From: a virus
Reading direction: 5' to 3' (one strand)
DNA length: 37,447 nt
Virus record (IMG/VR): IMGVR_UViG_3300032053_000224
Span: 1 to 37,447 of that record
Numbering within the stretch: position 1 is the first letter of the stretch; each line of letters opens with the position of its first letter. This document shows, piece after piece, positions 8,281 through 16,547 of this stretch. A program made the translations under genes and the position numbers. Below the pieces are notes generated by a model. The model did no database searches. It worked only from the letters and a program-made list of their open reading frames with translations, and was not told the DNA's origin.

Positions 8281-8692
8281 TTATATTCACTTCCTTTTCA
8301 AAAATTATATATCTCTGTTTATAACCATATTTACTCAATTTTCTTTCAATCACTTCAGGATTTCTTTTTGTATTTATTAATATTCTATTCGCTCCTAATT
8401 CTTTGGCTTTTTTTTCTACGAATTTTTCATATTCTATCCATAATTTAGGATATTTTTTATCAATCCATATAAATACTAAAAATAAAATCAGACCGGGATT
8501 TAAATCTCTTACCAGAGATAAAACCAGACATCCATTCATTTGTTCATTTTCATAACTGGCATAAGTAAATATTTTTTTATTTCTAATCCCATTCCATAAA
8601 TAAAAATAGAATGATTGTTCACTTATAGAGCAATCTTTAACATATTTTAATTTATCTATAATATCTAATAAATCTACTTTATCGGTTATCAT
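8273..8692 (-). CDS. GNAT-fold protein in the T7 gp13 position
   Basis: This is a 139-aa protein. An open frame extends upstream to a TTG, but the ATG at 8690-8692 has AGGA eight bases before it and avoids a 20-bp overlap, so I choose it (MITDKVDLLD). The core holds NGCLVLSL, an acceptor-side beta strand, and then EKFVEKKAKELGANRILINT and YKQRYIIFEKE. These are typical of the helix and last strands of GCN5-related acetyltransferases. T7 gp13, an internal virion protein encoded just before gp14-16, also has a degenerate GNAT fold. A structural or ejection role is therefore as likely as catalysis. It overlaps the downstream gene by 8 bp. Confidence 0.6.
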   Translation of the reverse strand: MITDKVDLLDIIDKLKYVKDCSISEQSFYFYLWNGIRNKKIFTYASYENEQMNGCLVLSLVRDLNPGLILFLVFIWIDKKYPKLWIEYEKFVEKKAKELGANRILINTKRNPEVIERKLSKYGYKQRYIIFEKEVNING

Positions 8693-8702
8693 ATTTTTTA
8701 TC

Positions 8703-10103
8703 CTAAAACATAGCTGCTGCAACAGTAGCTACTCCGGTTACTATTGTCCCACTAATACTTCCTTGTGCTTCTGAAGCTGCTGCTTGTTGGTTATAATCCA
8801 TTTCCATTTCTGCCATTTCTATTTCATGTGGATATTCTACATTATTAGCAAAATCTGTAGCTATTTGATTTGATAAAATCATATTATCTTGTGCATAGGC
8901 TTGATTAATACCCAATTTATATATATCCACCTGAGCTGCCCAATTTGCCATTTTAGCTTGAGTTTTAATCTGGAATACTGCTAAATCATAATTAGCCTGG
9001 GTTTCCCATTCGGCTATATTGAATTGATTTGCCATCTTCCACGCTTCAACCATACTAGTGCTATTCTTATCCCAGGCAGCAAATAAAGCCTGTGTATTTG
9101 CCTGCCAACCTACTAAATTATATTGATTTTCCATTTTCCATTGGTCTAAATCAACACTAATTTGAGCTTGATATTGTATAAGGTCAGCTTGAGTCTGTGC
9201 TTCCCAGGTAGCCATTTTACCCGTATAGACCATTTTAGATTGTTCTTGTAAATAACCAAGAAACTGTCCTGCCTGTCCTAAAGCATTTTCAAAACTCGCC
9301 ATCTTCATTAATGAACTTTTAATCTGAATATCGGTTATGCTCGCAGCGATTGCGGTGGTAGTTGCGGATTTAATCTTTTCTGTATTCCAAAAAAGCAATC
9401 CCGAATTAGTAATCCCTCTCCGCTCCATATCATTAGCCATCAACCTCAAATTTTCATCTTCCCTTGCCGTTAATGCTTGAGTCTGTTGGCGGATCATCAA
9501 ATCTTGAGTCTCTTGAGGTATACCTAATCCTTTTGCCTCAATAATACTTTTTATCTCTCCGCCATACATACCTGACCACGCCTGTTCTTCTGCTGTTGGT
9601 TTATATTCTGGTGCAGGCGTTACTATTGGTGCTGTTATGGTAGGAGCTGGTGTAATTGCCGGCATCACTGGAACGGTAGGTGCTTCAACTATAGGCGCAG
9701 GTGTAACTGCAGGCATAGGTGCTAATGCAGGTGCTACAGGTGTAGGTGCTTGAGGCATTAACGCCATCTGTTCCTCAACACTTGGAGTGGTAGTCGTTGG
9801 TGTTGTAGTAGTAGGTGTAGTAGGTGCAGTAGTAGTCGTAGTAGTCGTTGCTGCTGTCGTTGCTGCTGCTGTTGCTGGTGTAACCGTCGTTCCTATAGCA
9901 ACTGGCAATACTCCAGTTAATTTATACTTACTGTAGGCATCGGTTAATTTAGTTGAAGTAGTAAGTCCATACCCATTTTGATATTTTGTTTTAAATGTGG
10001 CATAATCCATTGGAGAACCAGTTTCTTCAGTACCCCACTGAAATCCAGGTGCTGGATTAAGAGTTGTATCCAATATATTTGTAAACCATGACTTTGTTGC
10101 CAT
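8703..10103 (-). CDS. Internal virion protein with Thr/Pro linker and W/Q-rich helical repeats
   Basis: This is a 466-aa protein. Residues 1-70 form a small N-terminal domain. Residues about 74-165 are almost pure Thr, Ala and Pro, encoded by a trinucleotide-repeat tract. From about 225 to 400 there are helical repeats rich in Trp, Gln, Asn and Ala (for example WEAQTQADLIQYQAQ), and the C-terminus is hydrophobic (GTIVTGVATVAAAMF). It is the first gene of the internal module and may be the functional counterpart of T7 gp14, an outer-membrane pore-forming ejection protein. That is inference from order and the amphipathic, membrane-prone composition. An AAGGAGATGATTTAAT site precedes the ATG. 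Confidence 0.6.
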   Translation of the reverse strand: MATKSWFTNILDTTLNPAPGFQWGTEETGSPMDYATFKTKYQNGYGLTTSTKLTDAYSKYKLTGVLPVAIGTTVTPATAAATTAATTTTTTTAPTTPTTTTPTTTTPSVEEQMALMPQAPTPVAPALAPMPAVTPAPIVEAPTVPVMPAITPAPTITAPIVTPAPEYKPTAEEQAWSGMYGGEIKSIIEAKGLGIPQETQDLMIRQQTQALTAREDENLRLMANDMERRGITNSGLLFWNTEKIKSATTTAIAASITDIQIKSSLMKMASFENALGQAGQFLGYLQEQSKMVYTGKMATWEAQTQADLIQYQAQISVDLDQWKMENQYNLVGWQANTQALFAAWDKNSTSMVEAWKMANQFNIAEWETQANYDLAVFQIKTQAKMANWAAQVDIYKLGINQAYAQDNMILSNQIATDFANNVEYPHEIEMAEMEMDYNQQAAASEAQGSISGTIVTGVATVAAAMF

Positions 10104-10130
10104 ATTAAATCATCTCCTTAAATTTCTTGT

Positions 10131-10159
10131 TTGACATATTATAAATTCTATGATATTTT
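10131..10159 (+). promoter_or_regulatory. Sigma70-type promoter abutting the lipoprotein gene
   Basis: TTGACA at 10131-10136, a 17-bp spacer ending in TGA, and TATTTT at 10154-10159. The predicted transcription start is about 7 bases downstream, at or next to the A of the ATG at 10166, so the mRNA would be leaderless. The arrangement equals that of the other two promoters in the window. Confidence 0.7.
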
Positions 10160-10165
10160 AAGATT

Positions 10166-10693
10166 ATGAAAAAATTATTAGTCCTTTTTATTATATTAAC
10201 TATATTTTTATCAGGTTGTGGTATCTATCATTTGTCTAATTTTACCCTACCTGATGATACCGAATTTCTTGCCTTGATTCAGGAACTGGATACTCCTGAA
10301 AAAATAGGCAATTATATGAAAGATAATTTTATTTACGAATTACATCTTTTAAATATTTTAACTCCTTATCAATTATATATAATCAAAAAAGGTGATTGTG
10401 ATGATTTTGCCAATTTTTCTATGTTTATTTCTAATTATCATGGTTATGAAACCTTTTTAATTAAAATACATTACAAAAATTGTGCAATTAATCATTATTT
10501 AGCAATTTATAAAGAAAATGGTTTATATAATTTCTCTGATAATCAATATTATTTTCCTATAAATTATGATAATTTCTTTAATATTGTAAAACTTAATGGT
10601 CAAGGGATGTATTATTTTTTTGGTTATATCTGGTCATCTTATATTGTCTACGATTATTACAATAATATAATTGAACAAGGAATTAATAATTAA
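10166..10693 (+). CDS. Transglutaminase-like cysteine protease lipoprotein (moron)
   Basis: This is a 175-aa protein. Residues 1-17 are a lipoprotein signal with lipobox LSGC (lipidated Cys18). A transglutaminase-like core follows: KGDCDDFA gives Cys78, INHYLAI gives His110 and NFSDNQ gives Asp125, the Cys-His-Asp triad of bacterial transglutaminase-like cysteine peptidases. The protein should be attached to the cell envelope. It lies alone on the plus strand inside the late operon with its own promoter and no Shine-Dalgarno sequence, and ends in a shared bidirectional terminator. These are moron traits. A role in cell-wall modification, exclusion of other phages or host fitness is inferred. 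The substrate cannot be told. Confidence 0.75.
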   Translation: MKKLLVLFIILTIFLSGCGIYHLSNFTLPDDTEFLALIQELDTPEKIGNYMKDNFIYELHLLNILTPYQLYIIKKGDCDDFANFSMFISNYHGYETFLIKIHYKNCAINHYLAIYKENGLYNFSDNQYYFPINYDNFFNIVKLNGQGMYYFFGYIWSSYIVYDYYNNIIEQGINN

Positions 10694-10701
10694 TTACCTT
10701 G
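10676..10701. terminator. Bidirectional hairpin between convergent genes
   Basis: CAAGG at 10676-10680 pairs with CCTTG at 10697-10701. The pairing continues through AATTAA/TTAATT with one bulged A, giving an 11-bp stem over the two abutting stop codons. There is no long T-tract on either strand, so termination would be modest. Confidence 0.45.
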
Positions 10702-11353
10702 CTTTAATGTCTAATTTAATAGTAACTTGTGCCGATAATCTTGCCCTCGCCGAAGAAGTAAATTCAATAATATAAGAACCTGCATCAACGATATAATCTT
10801 TTATCTCTAAATTAACTACATCAGAAACATAACTTCCTAATAAACTTCCGTAAGTTTTACCATTGTCTTTAGAAATCTGAAGTCCTATTGTCGGTGAGTT
10901 GGTTTCTTCATATATACCAAAAGATACTTCATGTGTATGATATGTATATTTAACTGTTTTACTTGTTGGGGTTGTATCATCTATAAAAGGGAATCCATAA
11001 TTATTTCCATATAATGGATAAGTGTTAATAGTGGTTTCGCTACCCAATGTTGGACTGCCATTAGTCCCTGTTAATATTCTATTATATGCCCTATATGGAA
11101 GTAACCAGAAGGAAATCTGGATAGAAACTATCTTTACCATTTCAGGGATAATGTTAAAATGCACATACATAGGATAAGTGGCGTCTAAAGAGTCTTGAGC
11201 ATTTATGACATAAGTATTCCTGTATTCCTTTAGGTTGGCACTACGTAGTCCGCCAGAAATAGTGTCATCAATATTTTGGAGCAAAAGATTTGTTTTCCCT
11301 TGATTTTTTAATAATTCCATTAATTTATTATATTCTTCTTGAGTTAATTCCAT
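10694..11353 (-). CDS. Tail-tip / fibre-like beta-sandwich protein
   Basis: This is a 219-aa protein. It has a short coiled N-terminus (EEYNKLMELLKNQGK) and then a beta-rich body. Residues about 133-219 carry VKYTYHTHEVSFGIYEE, LQISKDNGKTYG and GSYIIEFTSSARARLSAQVTI. This C-terminal domain is widespread in tail and baseplate-associated proteins. AGAGG lies five bases before the ATG. It overlaps the last codons of the upstream homing endonuclease by 10 bp. Located between the tail tube genes and the internal proteins, it is most likely a tail appendage. Confidence 0.6.
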   Translation of the reverse strand: MELTQEEYNKLMELLKNQGKTNLLLQNIDDTISGGLRSANLKEYRNTYVINAQDSLDATYPMYVHFNIIPEMVKIVSIQISFWLLPYRAYNRILTGTNGSPTLGSETTINTYPLYGNNYGFPFIDDTTPTSKTVKYTYHTHEVSFGIYEETNSPTIGLQISKDNGKTYGSLLGSYVSDVVNLEIKDYIVDAGSYIIEFTSSARARLSAQVTIKLDIKAR

Positions 11354-12024
11354 ATTAACCTCTTTTTGTTTTTTTTACCTTTATAATTGAAATAACTATC
11401 TGTTTTTTTATGACATTTTTCACATAAAGTTACACCATTATTTATATTAAACAATTCTTCGCATCCTAAAGCTTCTTCTAAATTAATTATCTCATAATAC
11501 TGTAAAATAGAAGAAAGACTTTTTATGTGATGTGCGTGCAAACTTCCACCCCGCTGTTCACATTTTTGACAGGTAAAGTTATCACGAGTAAATATATCCG
11601 ACCGCCATTGTCGGTATATAAAACTATTTCTAATTTGACTGACAAGAGGATTTATTCCACCTTTCCAACCGTGTTTATTCCCCATCATATTTTTGCTCAT
11701 TTTTTTTCTTGTTTCTTCTGATACAAACCTCCCTTTATTTCCTATACTTATTTTTAATTTATGTTCTTCAGAAAGTTGTTTACCTTTGTGAGCTTCACTT
11801 AATTTCTTTTTTGTTTCTTCTAAAAGTTGTTTTCCTTTCCAATAACCAATTTTACCTAAATGTGCTAATCTATTTTTAAGTTTAGATTCTTCTGAATGAT
11901 GTTTACCTTTTATCCAAGATGCTTGTCCTTTTTTAAATGGGTTTTTTGGGTATATACCTTTTTTAAATTCTGTTTCCGTATGTGTTCCTTTTATAAATTT
12001 TCCAATTTTATCTCTTAAAATCAT
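11344..12024 (-). CDS. Free-standing homing endonuclease (NUMOD3 repeats + HNH)
   Basis: This is a 226-aa protein starting at the ATG that overlaps the stop of the tail gene (TAATG), preceded by GGAGAAGG. Residues about 40-125 hold three or four NUMOD3-type DNA-binding repeats (KGKxxSEExKxKxSxAxxGK). Residues about 140-215 form an HNH nuclease: CQKC, HAHHIK, then N..NGVTLCEKCHK. Proteins of this build cut recipient DNA at a specific site to spread themselves. It is not inside an intron as far as I can see, since both neighbours have intact frames. Codon and base composition resemble the surroundings. Confidence 0.85.
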   Translation of the reverse strand: MILRDKIGKFIKGTHTETEFKKGIYPKNPFKKGQASWIKGKHHSEESKLKNRLAHLGKIGYWKGKQLLEETKKKLSEAHKGKQLSEEHKLKISIGNKGRFVSEETRKKMSKNMMGNKHGWKGGINPLVSQIRNSFIYRQWRSDIFTRDNFTCQKCEQRGGSLHAHHIKSLSSILQYYEIINLEEALGCEELFNINNGVTLCEKCHKKTDSYFNYKGKKNKKRLIWN

Positions 12025-14027
12025 TATTCCTTCTCCTCGGCCCACGCCTCGTCATCATAACAAATCGCTAATCCATGTATCTCAAAGGCATATTTATCTG
12101 ATATATAAGGTCTGATTGAAATTGCCCTTGCCCTATTACCACCAGAAACTAAACCAATTCGATACCATTTGGTGGTATTTGCAGTTATAGTTTTTGTTTG
12201 AGAAGTTATTTCACTTGCATTATCTAAGGTATAATTCATGGTAAGAGTTGTCGCAGTAGTAGATTTCACTTTTATAAATATTGAATAGAATTGTTTATAT
12301 ACTTCAGGTCTTCCAAAATCCAATGGTTCTATATCATCATAGGCAGTAATAGCAGAACCATCATCGTCCAACCCTGAAAGAACTTTATAAATTCGTCCCT
12401 CTGTGTTACTCCCACCTTTAAGTGAAAGTCCGTCTCCCCCTTTATCCCATTTACTAAAGCAAGAGAAGGCAAAGGAATATATCCCATATCTACCTGTTGA
12501 AAAGTCATAATATATGGTTACGTTAGGAACGGCACTTGTCCCTGTCGGGATACAAAGTAGATATTTATTGTCATAATAGGTGGCACAAGATAGATTGGCA
12601 TAAGTATAGTAGATATTATCCCTTATATATTTATTGAGTCTTCCGCCAGAGGCAACATCTATTGCACTGGCACTAACTCCATCAAAGATGTATATCCCGT
12701 TATAAGCTAAATAAACTACATAATTCTTACAATTAACTACTGACCTTTTGGCTATGCAACCATCTTCTTGATGGGCATTACTATTTTCAAAATTATCTTC
12801 ATCCGTCCCTACCAGACGTTCGATAGTATTCTCAGTAAAGAATGGTAACCCATTTAATTGTTCTATTAAACCCGTTATATTCTGTCCATTACCAGTAGGA
12901 TAATAATTAGTGGAGGGGAAATATTCTACACTTCTAACCCCTGTAGTCTTGTCATAATTTTTTGATACATATAATTTATCATCTACCGCTACATTTACTC
13001 TACTTAACCTTTTAACCACTAAATCAGGTGCGGAAGGTGGTGCATTATGATCAGTATGTAAAACGGATTTAAGTGATATATCTGCATCCGATATGGTAGA
13101 AGAATAGGTAAGGGTATCTTTATCTGCAACCTCTCCATCATAATAATAGATTGAACCGCCTACGGTAGTTCTGTATATCCTGCGTTTGGCTATTTTAGCA
13201 TCAGATGAGGCAGCAATGGTTAAAGTTATTCCATCGTTAGGGTCAGCCAATGCAGTTATGGCAGCCGAAGCAGTTCCTCCATTAGACTCATAACCATCTT
13301 CATCGACAAAAGTATATTTATAATAATAAACTCCTGCGGTTAAAGACCCATTTAAATTAGAAACACCAGTCGGAGCGCCTGGAACGGTTATTCCATTAGT
13401 CCTGACATTGGTCATATTGTATTTCATCATATCGTTCGCACCATTGACGATATAACAATGATTGGCAAAGTCTGCAAAATAAGTATCACTATCAGCAGTT
13501 AATGCTGGACATCCAGTTAAGGCGGTTGCACCCCAGGGAGTAAGTTCGGATAATTCATATAGACTGGTATTCCAGGCTACATCAAATTCTTTAGAAGTCG
13601 TTGCTTGTTTATAGAAGCGGTGCATACCTACTATTTTATGGTCGCATTTAACTGCATCGGCTTGAACTGCGGTATGGGTATAAGTAAGATTTACGGTCAT
13701 AGTTAGGGAAACGTTAGTACTTATAGAAGCAATAATCTTTGTTTCTTCCCTTGCCCCACCTGAATTAATAGTAACTGAATTTCCCACCACAAAACCTGTT
13801 GTGGCAGTTACATTCAAAACTGTTTGAGCAGCAGCAGAATCAGCATCAACGGTAGTAGATATAACTAAAGCAGTAGTATTATATTTTGCATAACCTGCAC
13901 GCTTGACTAACTGCCCATATTCATTAAAAGCAAGGTTATATAAACCATCAGGTTTACGAGGTAAATCTGTTAGTTTAAGTTCAGACGGACTTAAAGCGTC
14001 TAAAAATTTTATTATCCTTTTAGCCAT
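12024..14027 (-). CDS. Tail tube / nozzle protein (T7 gp12-like position)
   Basis: This is a 667-aa, beta-rich protein. The N-terminus (MAKRIIKFLDALSPSELKLTDLPRKPDGLYNLAFNEYG) and the block GMHRFYKQATT followed by ANHCYIVNGANDMMKYN are like phage tail-nozzle proteins with a beta-propeller body. A recognisable segment around residues 355-480 (GLIEQLNGLPFFTENTIERL, YLAYNGIYIFDG) matches 'stabilisation/tail' proteins of podoviruses. It follows a gp11-like adaptor and precedes the internal proteins, as T7 gp12 (794 aa) does. The AAGGTGG site before the ATG is good. Confidence 0.65.
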   Translation of the reverse strand: MAKRIIKFLDALSPSELKLTDLPRKPDGLYNLAFNEYGQLVKRAGYAKYNTTALVISTTVDADSAAAQTVLNVTATTGFVVGNSVTINSGGAREETKIIASISTNVSLTMTVNLTYTHTAVQADAVKCDHKIVGMHRFYKQATTSKEFDVAWNTSLYELSELTPWGATALTGCPALTADSDTYFADFANHCYIVNGANDMMKYNMTNVRTNGITVPGAPTGVSNLNGSLTAGVYYYKYTFVDEDGYESNGGTASAAITALADPNDGITLTIAASSDAKIAKRRIYRTTVGGSIYYYDGEVADKDTLTYSSTISDADISLKSVLHTDHNAPPSAPDLVVKRLSRVNVAVDDKLYVSKNYDKTTGVRSVEYFPSTNYYPTGNGQNITGLIEQLNGLPFFTENTIERLVGTDEDNFENSNAHQEDGCIAKRSVVNCKNYVVYLAYNGIYIFDGVSASAIDVASGGRLNKYIRDNIYYTYANLSCATYYDNKYLLCIPTGTSAVPNVTIYYDFSTGRYGIYSFAFSCFSKWDKGGDGLSLKGGSNTEGRIYKVLSGLDDDGSAITAYDDIEPLDFGRPEVYKQFYSIFIKVKSTTATTLTMNYTLDNASEITSQTKTITANTTKWYRIGLVSGGNRARAISIRPYISDKYAFEIHGLAICYDDEAWAEEKE

Positions 14028-14046
14028 AAAACCACCTTATATTTAA

Positions 14047-14775
14047 TTAAAATTGGGACCAATCGGGCCATCTTCCAGCCTTATGATAATGTGCAGGACT
14101 ATCTTCTGTTATCATATTGTAACCTTCGTCTCCATCCTCTAATAACTCCGATTTCATTTCAGCCAATCCTACCCAAAAACTACCTACTTTTGGAGCAAGG
14201 TAAAAGGCAAACTTCTCTATCTCATTCTTTTTCTTCCAGCACATCCCTATTGCATAATCAACTAATAGATAACGATATCCTACGGTCCGATAATCACCAT
14301 CGAAGGGAGCTTGTGTCCCTGTAAGTTCAGTAGGCATCTTAACTCCATAGATCCTGACTGTATCTGCTGCGGATATTTTATTGTCGAAACCCAACATATC
14401 CCCTCTTAAATAATACCGGGAGGGGGTACCTGAGCGTTCCAACCAGTCTTCATCAGAATCTTTAATCTGCTTAATACTCGTTGCCGCACAAACATCATCA
14501 TTGTAATAAACCCCGCCATCATCAATGGATATGAAGGTAGAAGGCAATAATATCTCCCTATCGTCTACAATTTGAGCCTGCCCGGTACTTGCTGTTCCTG
14601 TAACTAAAGTAACCGTCCAGAGCATCTTTACCATTTTTATCTTGGTAGAGGCAATCTGATGACCCTTATTTAACTGTCTTACGATATAGGCAGAAGACCA
14701 GAAACTTGCTGTCGTTTCATTGATAATATCTCTGACATCTTCTTCAAGGTCGGCAATGTTGGTTAAGATAGACAT
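14047..14775 (-). CDS. Head-tail adaptor / tail tubular A-like protein
   Basis: This is a 242-aa protein. The N-terminus IADLEEDVRDIINETTASFWSSAYIVRQLNKGHQ is the helical start typical of podoviral adaptor proteins. There follow ILLPSTFISIDDGGVYYND and, further on, a Tyr/Arg-rich stretch RTVGYRYLLVDYAIGMCWKK. Such proteins form the ring below the portal and the top of the tail. The gene begins directly after the stop of a 46-aa gene and precedes the nozzle-type protein, the gp11-gp12 order of T7. Confidence 0.65.
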   Translation of the reverse strand: MSILTNIADLEEDVRDIINETTASFWSSAYIVRQLNKGHQIASTKIKMVKMLWTVTLVTGTASTGQAQIVDDREILLPSTFISIDDGGVYYNDDVCAATSIKQIKDSDEDWLERSGTPSRYYLRGDMLGFDNKISAADTVRIYGVKMPTELTGTQAPFDGDYRTVGYRYLLVDYAIGMCWKKKNEIEKFAFYLAPKVGSFWVGLAEMKSELLEDGDEGYNMITEDSPAHYHKAGRWPDWSQF

Positions 14776-14916
14776 CTATTTCACCTTCTTTTCTTTCATA
14801 ACTTTGTCGAATGATTTGATTAAAAGTTCCATATTACTTTTTATCAATCCAAGTTCTTCCATTATCTTTTTTATTGCAGGTCTAAAATCTTCATCTCTAC
14901 TAATAGGAATAGGCAT
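14776..14916 (-). CDS. Small helical virion-operon protein (46 aa)
   Basis: The ATG at 14914-14916 is preceded by AAAGGGGGATAAAATA and opens a 46-codon frame, MPIPISRDEDFRPAIKKIM and on, ending KEKKVK. Its TAG directly abuts the ATG of the adaptor gene. The protein is helical with many Lys and Met residues. No family is recognised. The strong ribosome site and tight junction make it a real gene. Confidence 0.65.
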   Translation of the reverse strand: MPIPISRDEDFRPAIKKIMEELGLIKSNMELLIKSFDKVMKEKKVK

Positions 14917-14968
14917 TATTTTATCCCCCTTTCTAATTATTAATTCACTAATTTATATTTCAAAACGC

Positions 14969-16495
14969 TTAAGTTGGATTTATAAGATATCCAAAAGTTT
15001 CTACTAAATTCATAAAATAACTAAATAATTCCTCCCTTTCTCCATCACTCATAAAATAACCATTATCTGTTGGTGCCGCCACTCCCCAAAAATCTGCTTC
15101 ATATAAGTATGCTGTTCTTGCCGTAGCAACATCAATATTATAAAATTTAACCCGCATTGCTGTTACTGTTTGAGTTGAACCAATCTCTTTTTCTACCCAA
15201 ACTCTATCAGTAAAAGCACCTTCATAAATATTATGCCAACCAGCAGAATAATAGACATCTAAACTTATTTGGTTAATAGTGGTAGATGAATAATAAGCCC
15301 AAAACCTTACTTTAGAACAATTCATGGCAGAAATGGTAATTTCTAAATAAGATGACCACGAAAGAGGAGGGACAGATGGATTATTATGATTGGCAGCTGT
15401 AGTTGTGTTTTCATCATAAGCATTATATTCGGCAGACCAATATCCTTCACTATCAACATATCCAGTTGGAGATAACCAATTGCTCCAATCAAATTGAACA
15501 GTATTTCCATAACTTGTCCCTGCTGGATTAATAGCATAAGACCTAACTCGGTAATTCGTTCCTTCAGTTAATCCTGTTATAGTCTTTGTATATGCACCTA
15601 TATCAAAACTTCCTTCATCATAAACAACACTATTGGCGGTAGTAGGGTCGCCTTCTGTGCCTTCCATATAACAGAAACCTCTTGTAGTGACATAAGCTCC
15701 ACCTATAATGGTAATATTACCATTGCCTGTTGCTGAAGTCGTATCTATAGGTATACAATTTTGAGTGGTAACGGTCGGAACAACAATAATTGCAGTAGTA
15801 ATACTTGCAAGACAAGTCCCGATTGAAGTCGAGCTGGTATATAGTGCAAATTCATATACATCATTATCGTGAGCAGCACTACAATCTAAAGCCCATTGCA
15901 GTTCGGTATATTTTTCATCTGCAAGGGAATATGTTCCTGAGTCAGGTAGAATATTATCCCCTTCGTTTTCCATTCCATTTTGCCAGGTATAATTAGTTTG
16001 AGCAGAACAAATTTTACTTTCCGTTGGTAATGCCTGCCCATCTACTAAAACGGTATCAGCGGCATAGGATATTTCTCCCGTTGCCCCTACTGCCGCAAAA
16101 GAACCGCTATCGGTAACATTTCTCCATTTCAAAGTATAGGCATAGTTGTAAGCACCTTTAGAGCCATATATTCTTGTTGCCAGAATGAAGTCATTAGTCT
16201 TAACCCAACCCGTTACATCACCATTATCAGCAAGAGATTTATCAATCCTATTGGCATCGGCAATCCTTGAAGCACCTAAACTGGGATAAAAGGCAAGGTT
16301 TAACTTCTCTACTTTCTTTAATTTCTCTATTTTTTTGTCAAAGAGCGTAAAATCAACCTTATGTTTTAGACCACAATGGGGGCAAATTAATATATTGTCT
16401 TCATAGAGATTATCTTTAATATCATATCCTTTGCCACATTTACAACACTTTATTAAAAATGTATCTATTAATGTTCCTATATTAATTTGACCCAT
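14969..16495 (-). CDS. Virion protein: zinc ribbon + Fn3-like + beta-sandwich domains
   Basis: This is a 508-aa protein. An N-terminal zinc ribbon uses Cys17/Cys20 and Cys38/Cys41 (CCKCG...CPHCG). Residues about 245-335 show an Fn3/Ig-like pattern (ATGNGNITIIGG, TTRGFCY, ITGLTEGTNYRVRSYAINPAG). Residues about 340-470 look like a discoidin-type jelly roll (SSYLEITISAMNCSKVRFWAYY). Fn3 and discoidin modules are typical of carbohydrate-binding surface proteins on capsids and tails. The intracellular-looking zinc ribbon at the front is odd for a virion surface protein and may drive attachment or assembly. AAGGAGTAATTT precedes the ATG. Confidence 0.6.
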   Translation of the reverse strand: MGQINIGTLIDTFLIKCCKCGKGYDIKDNLYEDNILICPHCGLKHKVDFTLFDKKIEKLKKVEKLNLAFYPSLGASRIADANRIDKSLADNGDVTGWVKTNDFILATRIYGSKGAYNYAYTLKWRNVTDSGSFAAVGATGEISYAADTVLVDGQALPTESKICSAQTNYTWQNGMENEGDNILPDSGTYSLADEKYTELQWALDCSAAHDNDVYEFALYTSSTSIGTCLASITTAIIVVPTVTTQNCIPIDTTSATGNGNITIIGGAYVTTRGFCYMEGTEGDPTTANSVVYDEGSFDIGAYTKTITGLTEGTNYRVRSYAINPAGTSYGNTVQFDWSNWLSPTGYVDSEGYWSAEYNAYDENTTTAANHNNPSVPPLSWSSYLEITISAMNCSKVRFWAYYSSTTINQISLDVYYSAGWHNIYEGAFTDRVWVEKEIGSTQTVTAMRVKFYNIDVATARTAYLYEADFWGVAAPTDNGYFMSDGEREELFSYFMNLVETFGYLINPT

Positions 16496-16504
16496 AAATT
16501 ACTC

Positions 16505-16539
16505 CTTAAAAAATACTGGGGATTTGAGGATAATCCCCA
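16505..16539 (-). terminator. Intrinsic terminator-like hairpin after a virion gene
   Basis: TGGGGATT at 16517-16524 pairs with AATCCCCA at 16532-16539 (8 bp, 7-nt loop). Read on the minus strand, the stem is followed by GTATTTTTTAAG. On the plus strand it is followed by ACCTTTTTTTATA, so it could terminate in both directions. It begins 8 bases after the stop of the 142-aa gene and may only reduce read-through, since the downstream genes have no obvious promoter. Confidence 0.65.
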
Positions 16540-16547
16540 ACCTTTTT

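Noticed and set aside
15343-15537. 64-codon minus-strand ORF inside the Fn3-like virion gene
   Set aside because: It is in another frame of a gene with clear domain patterns and has no ribosome site.
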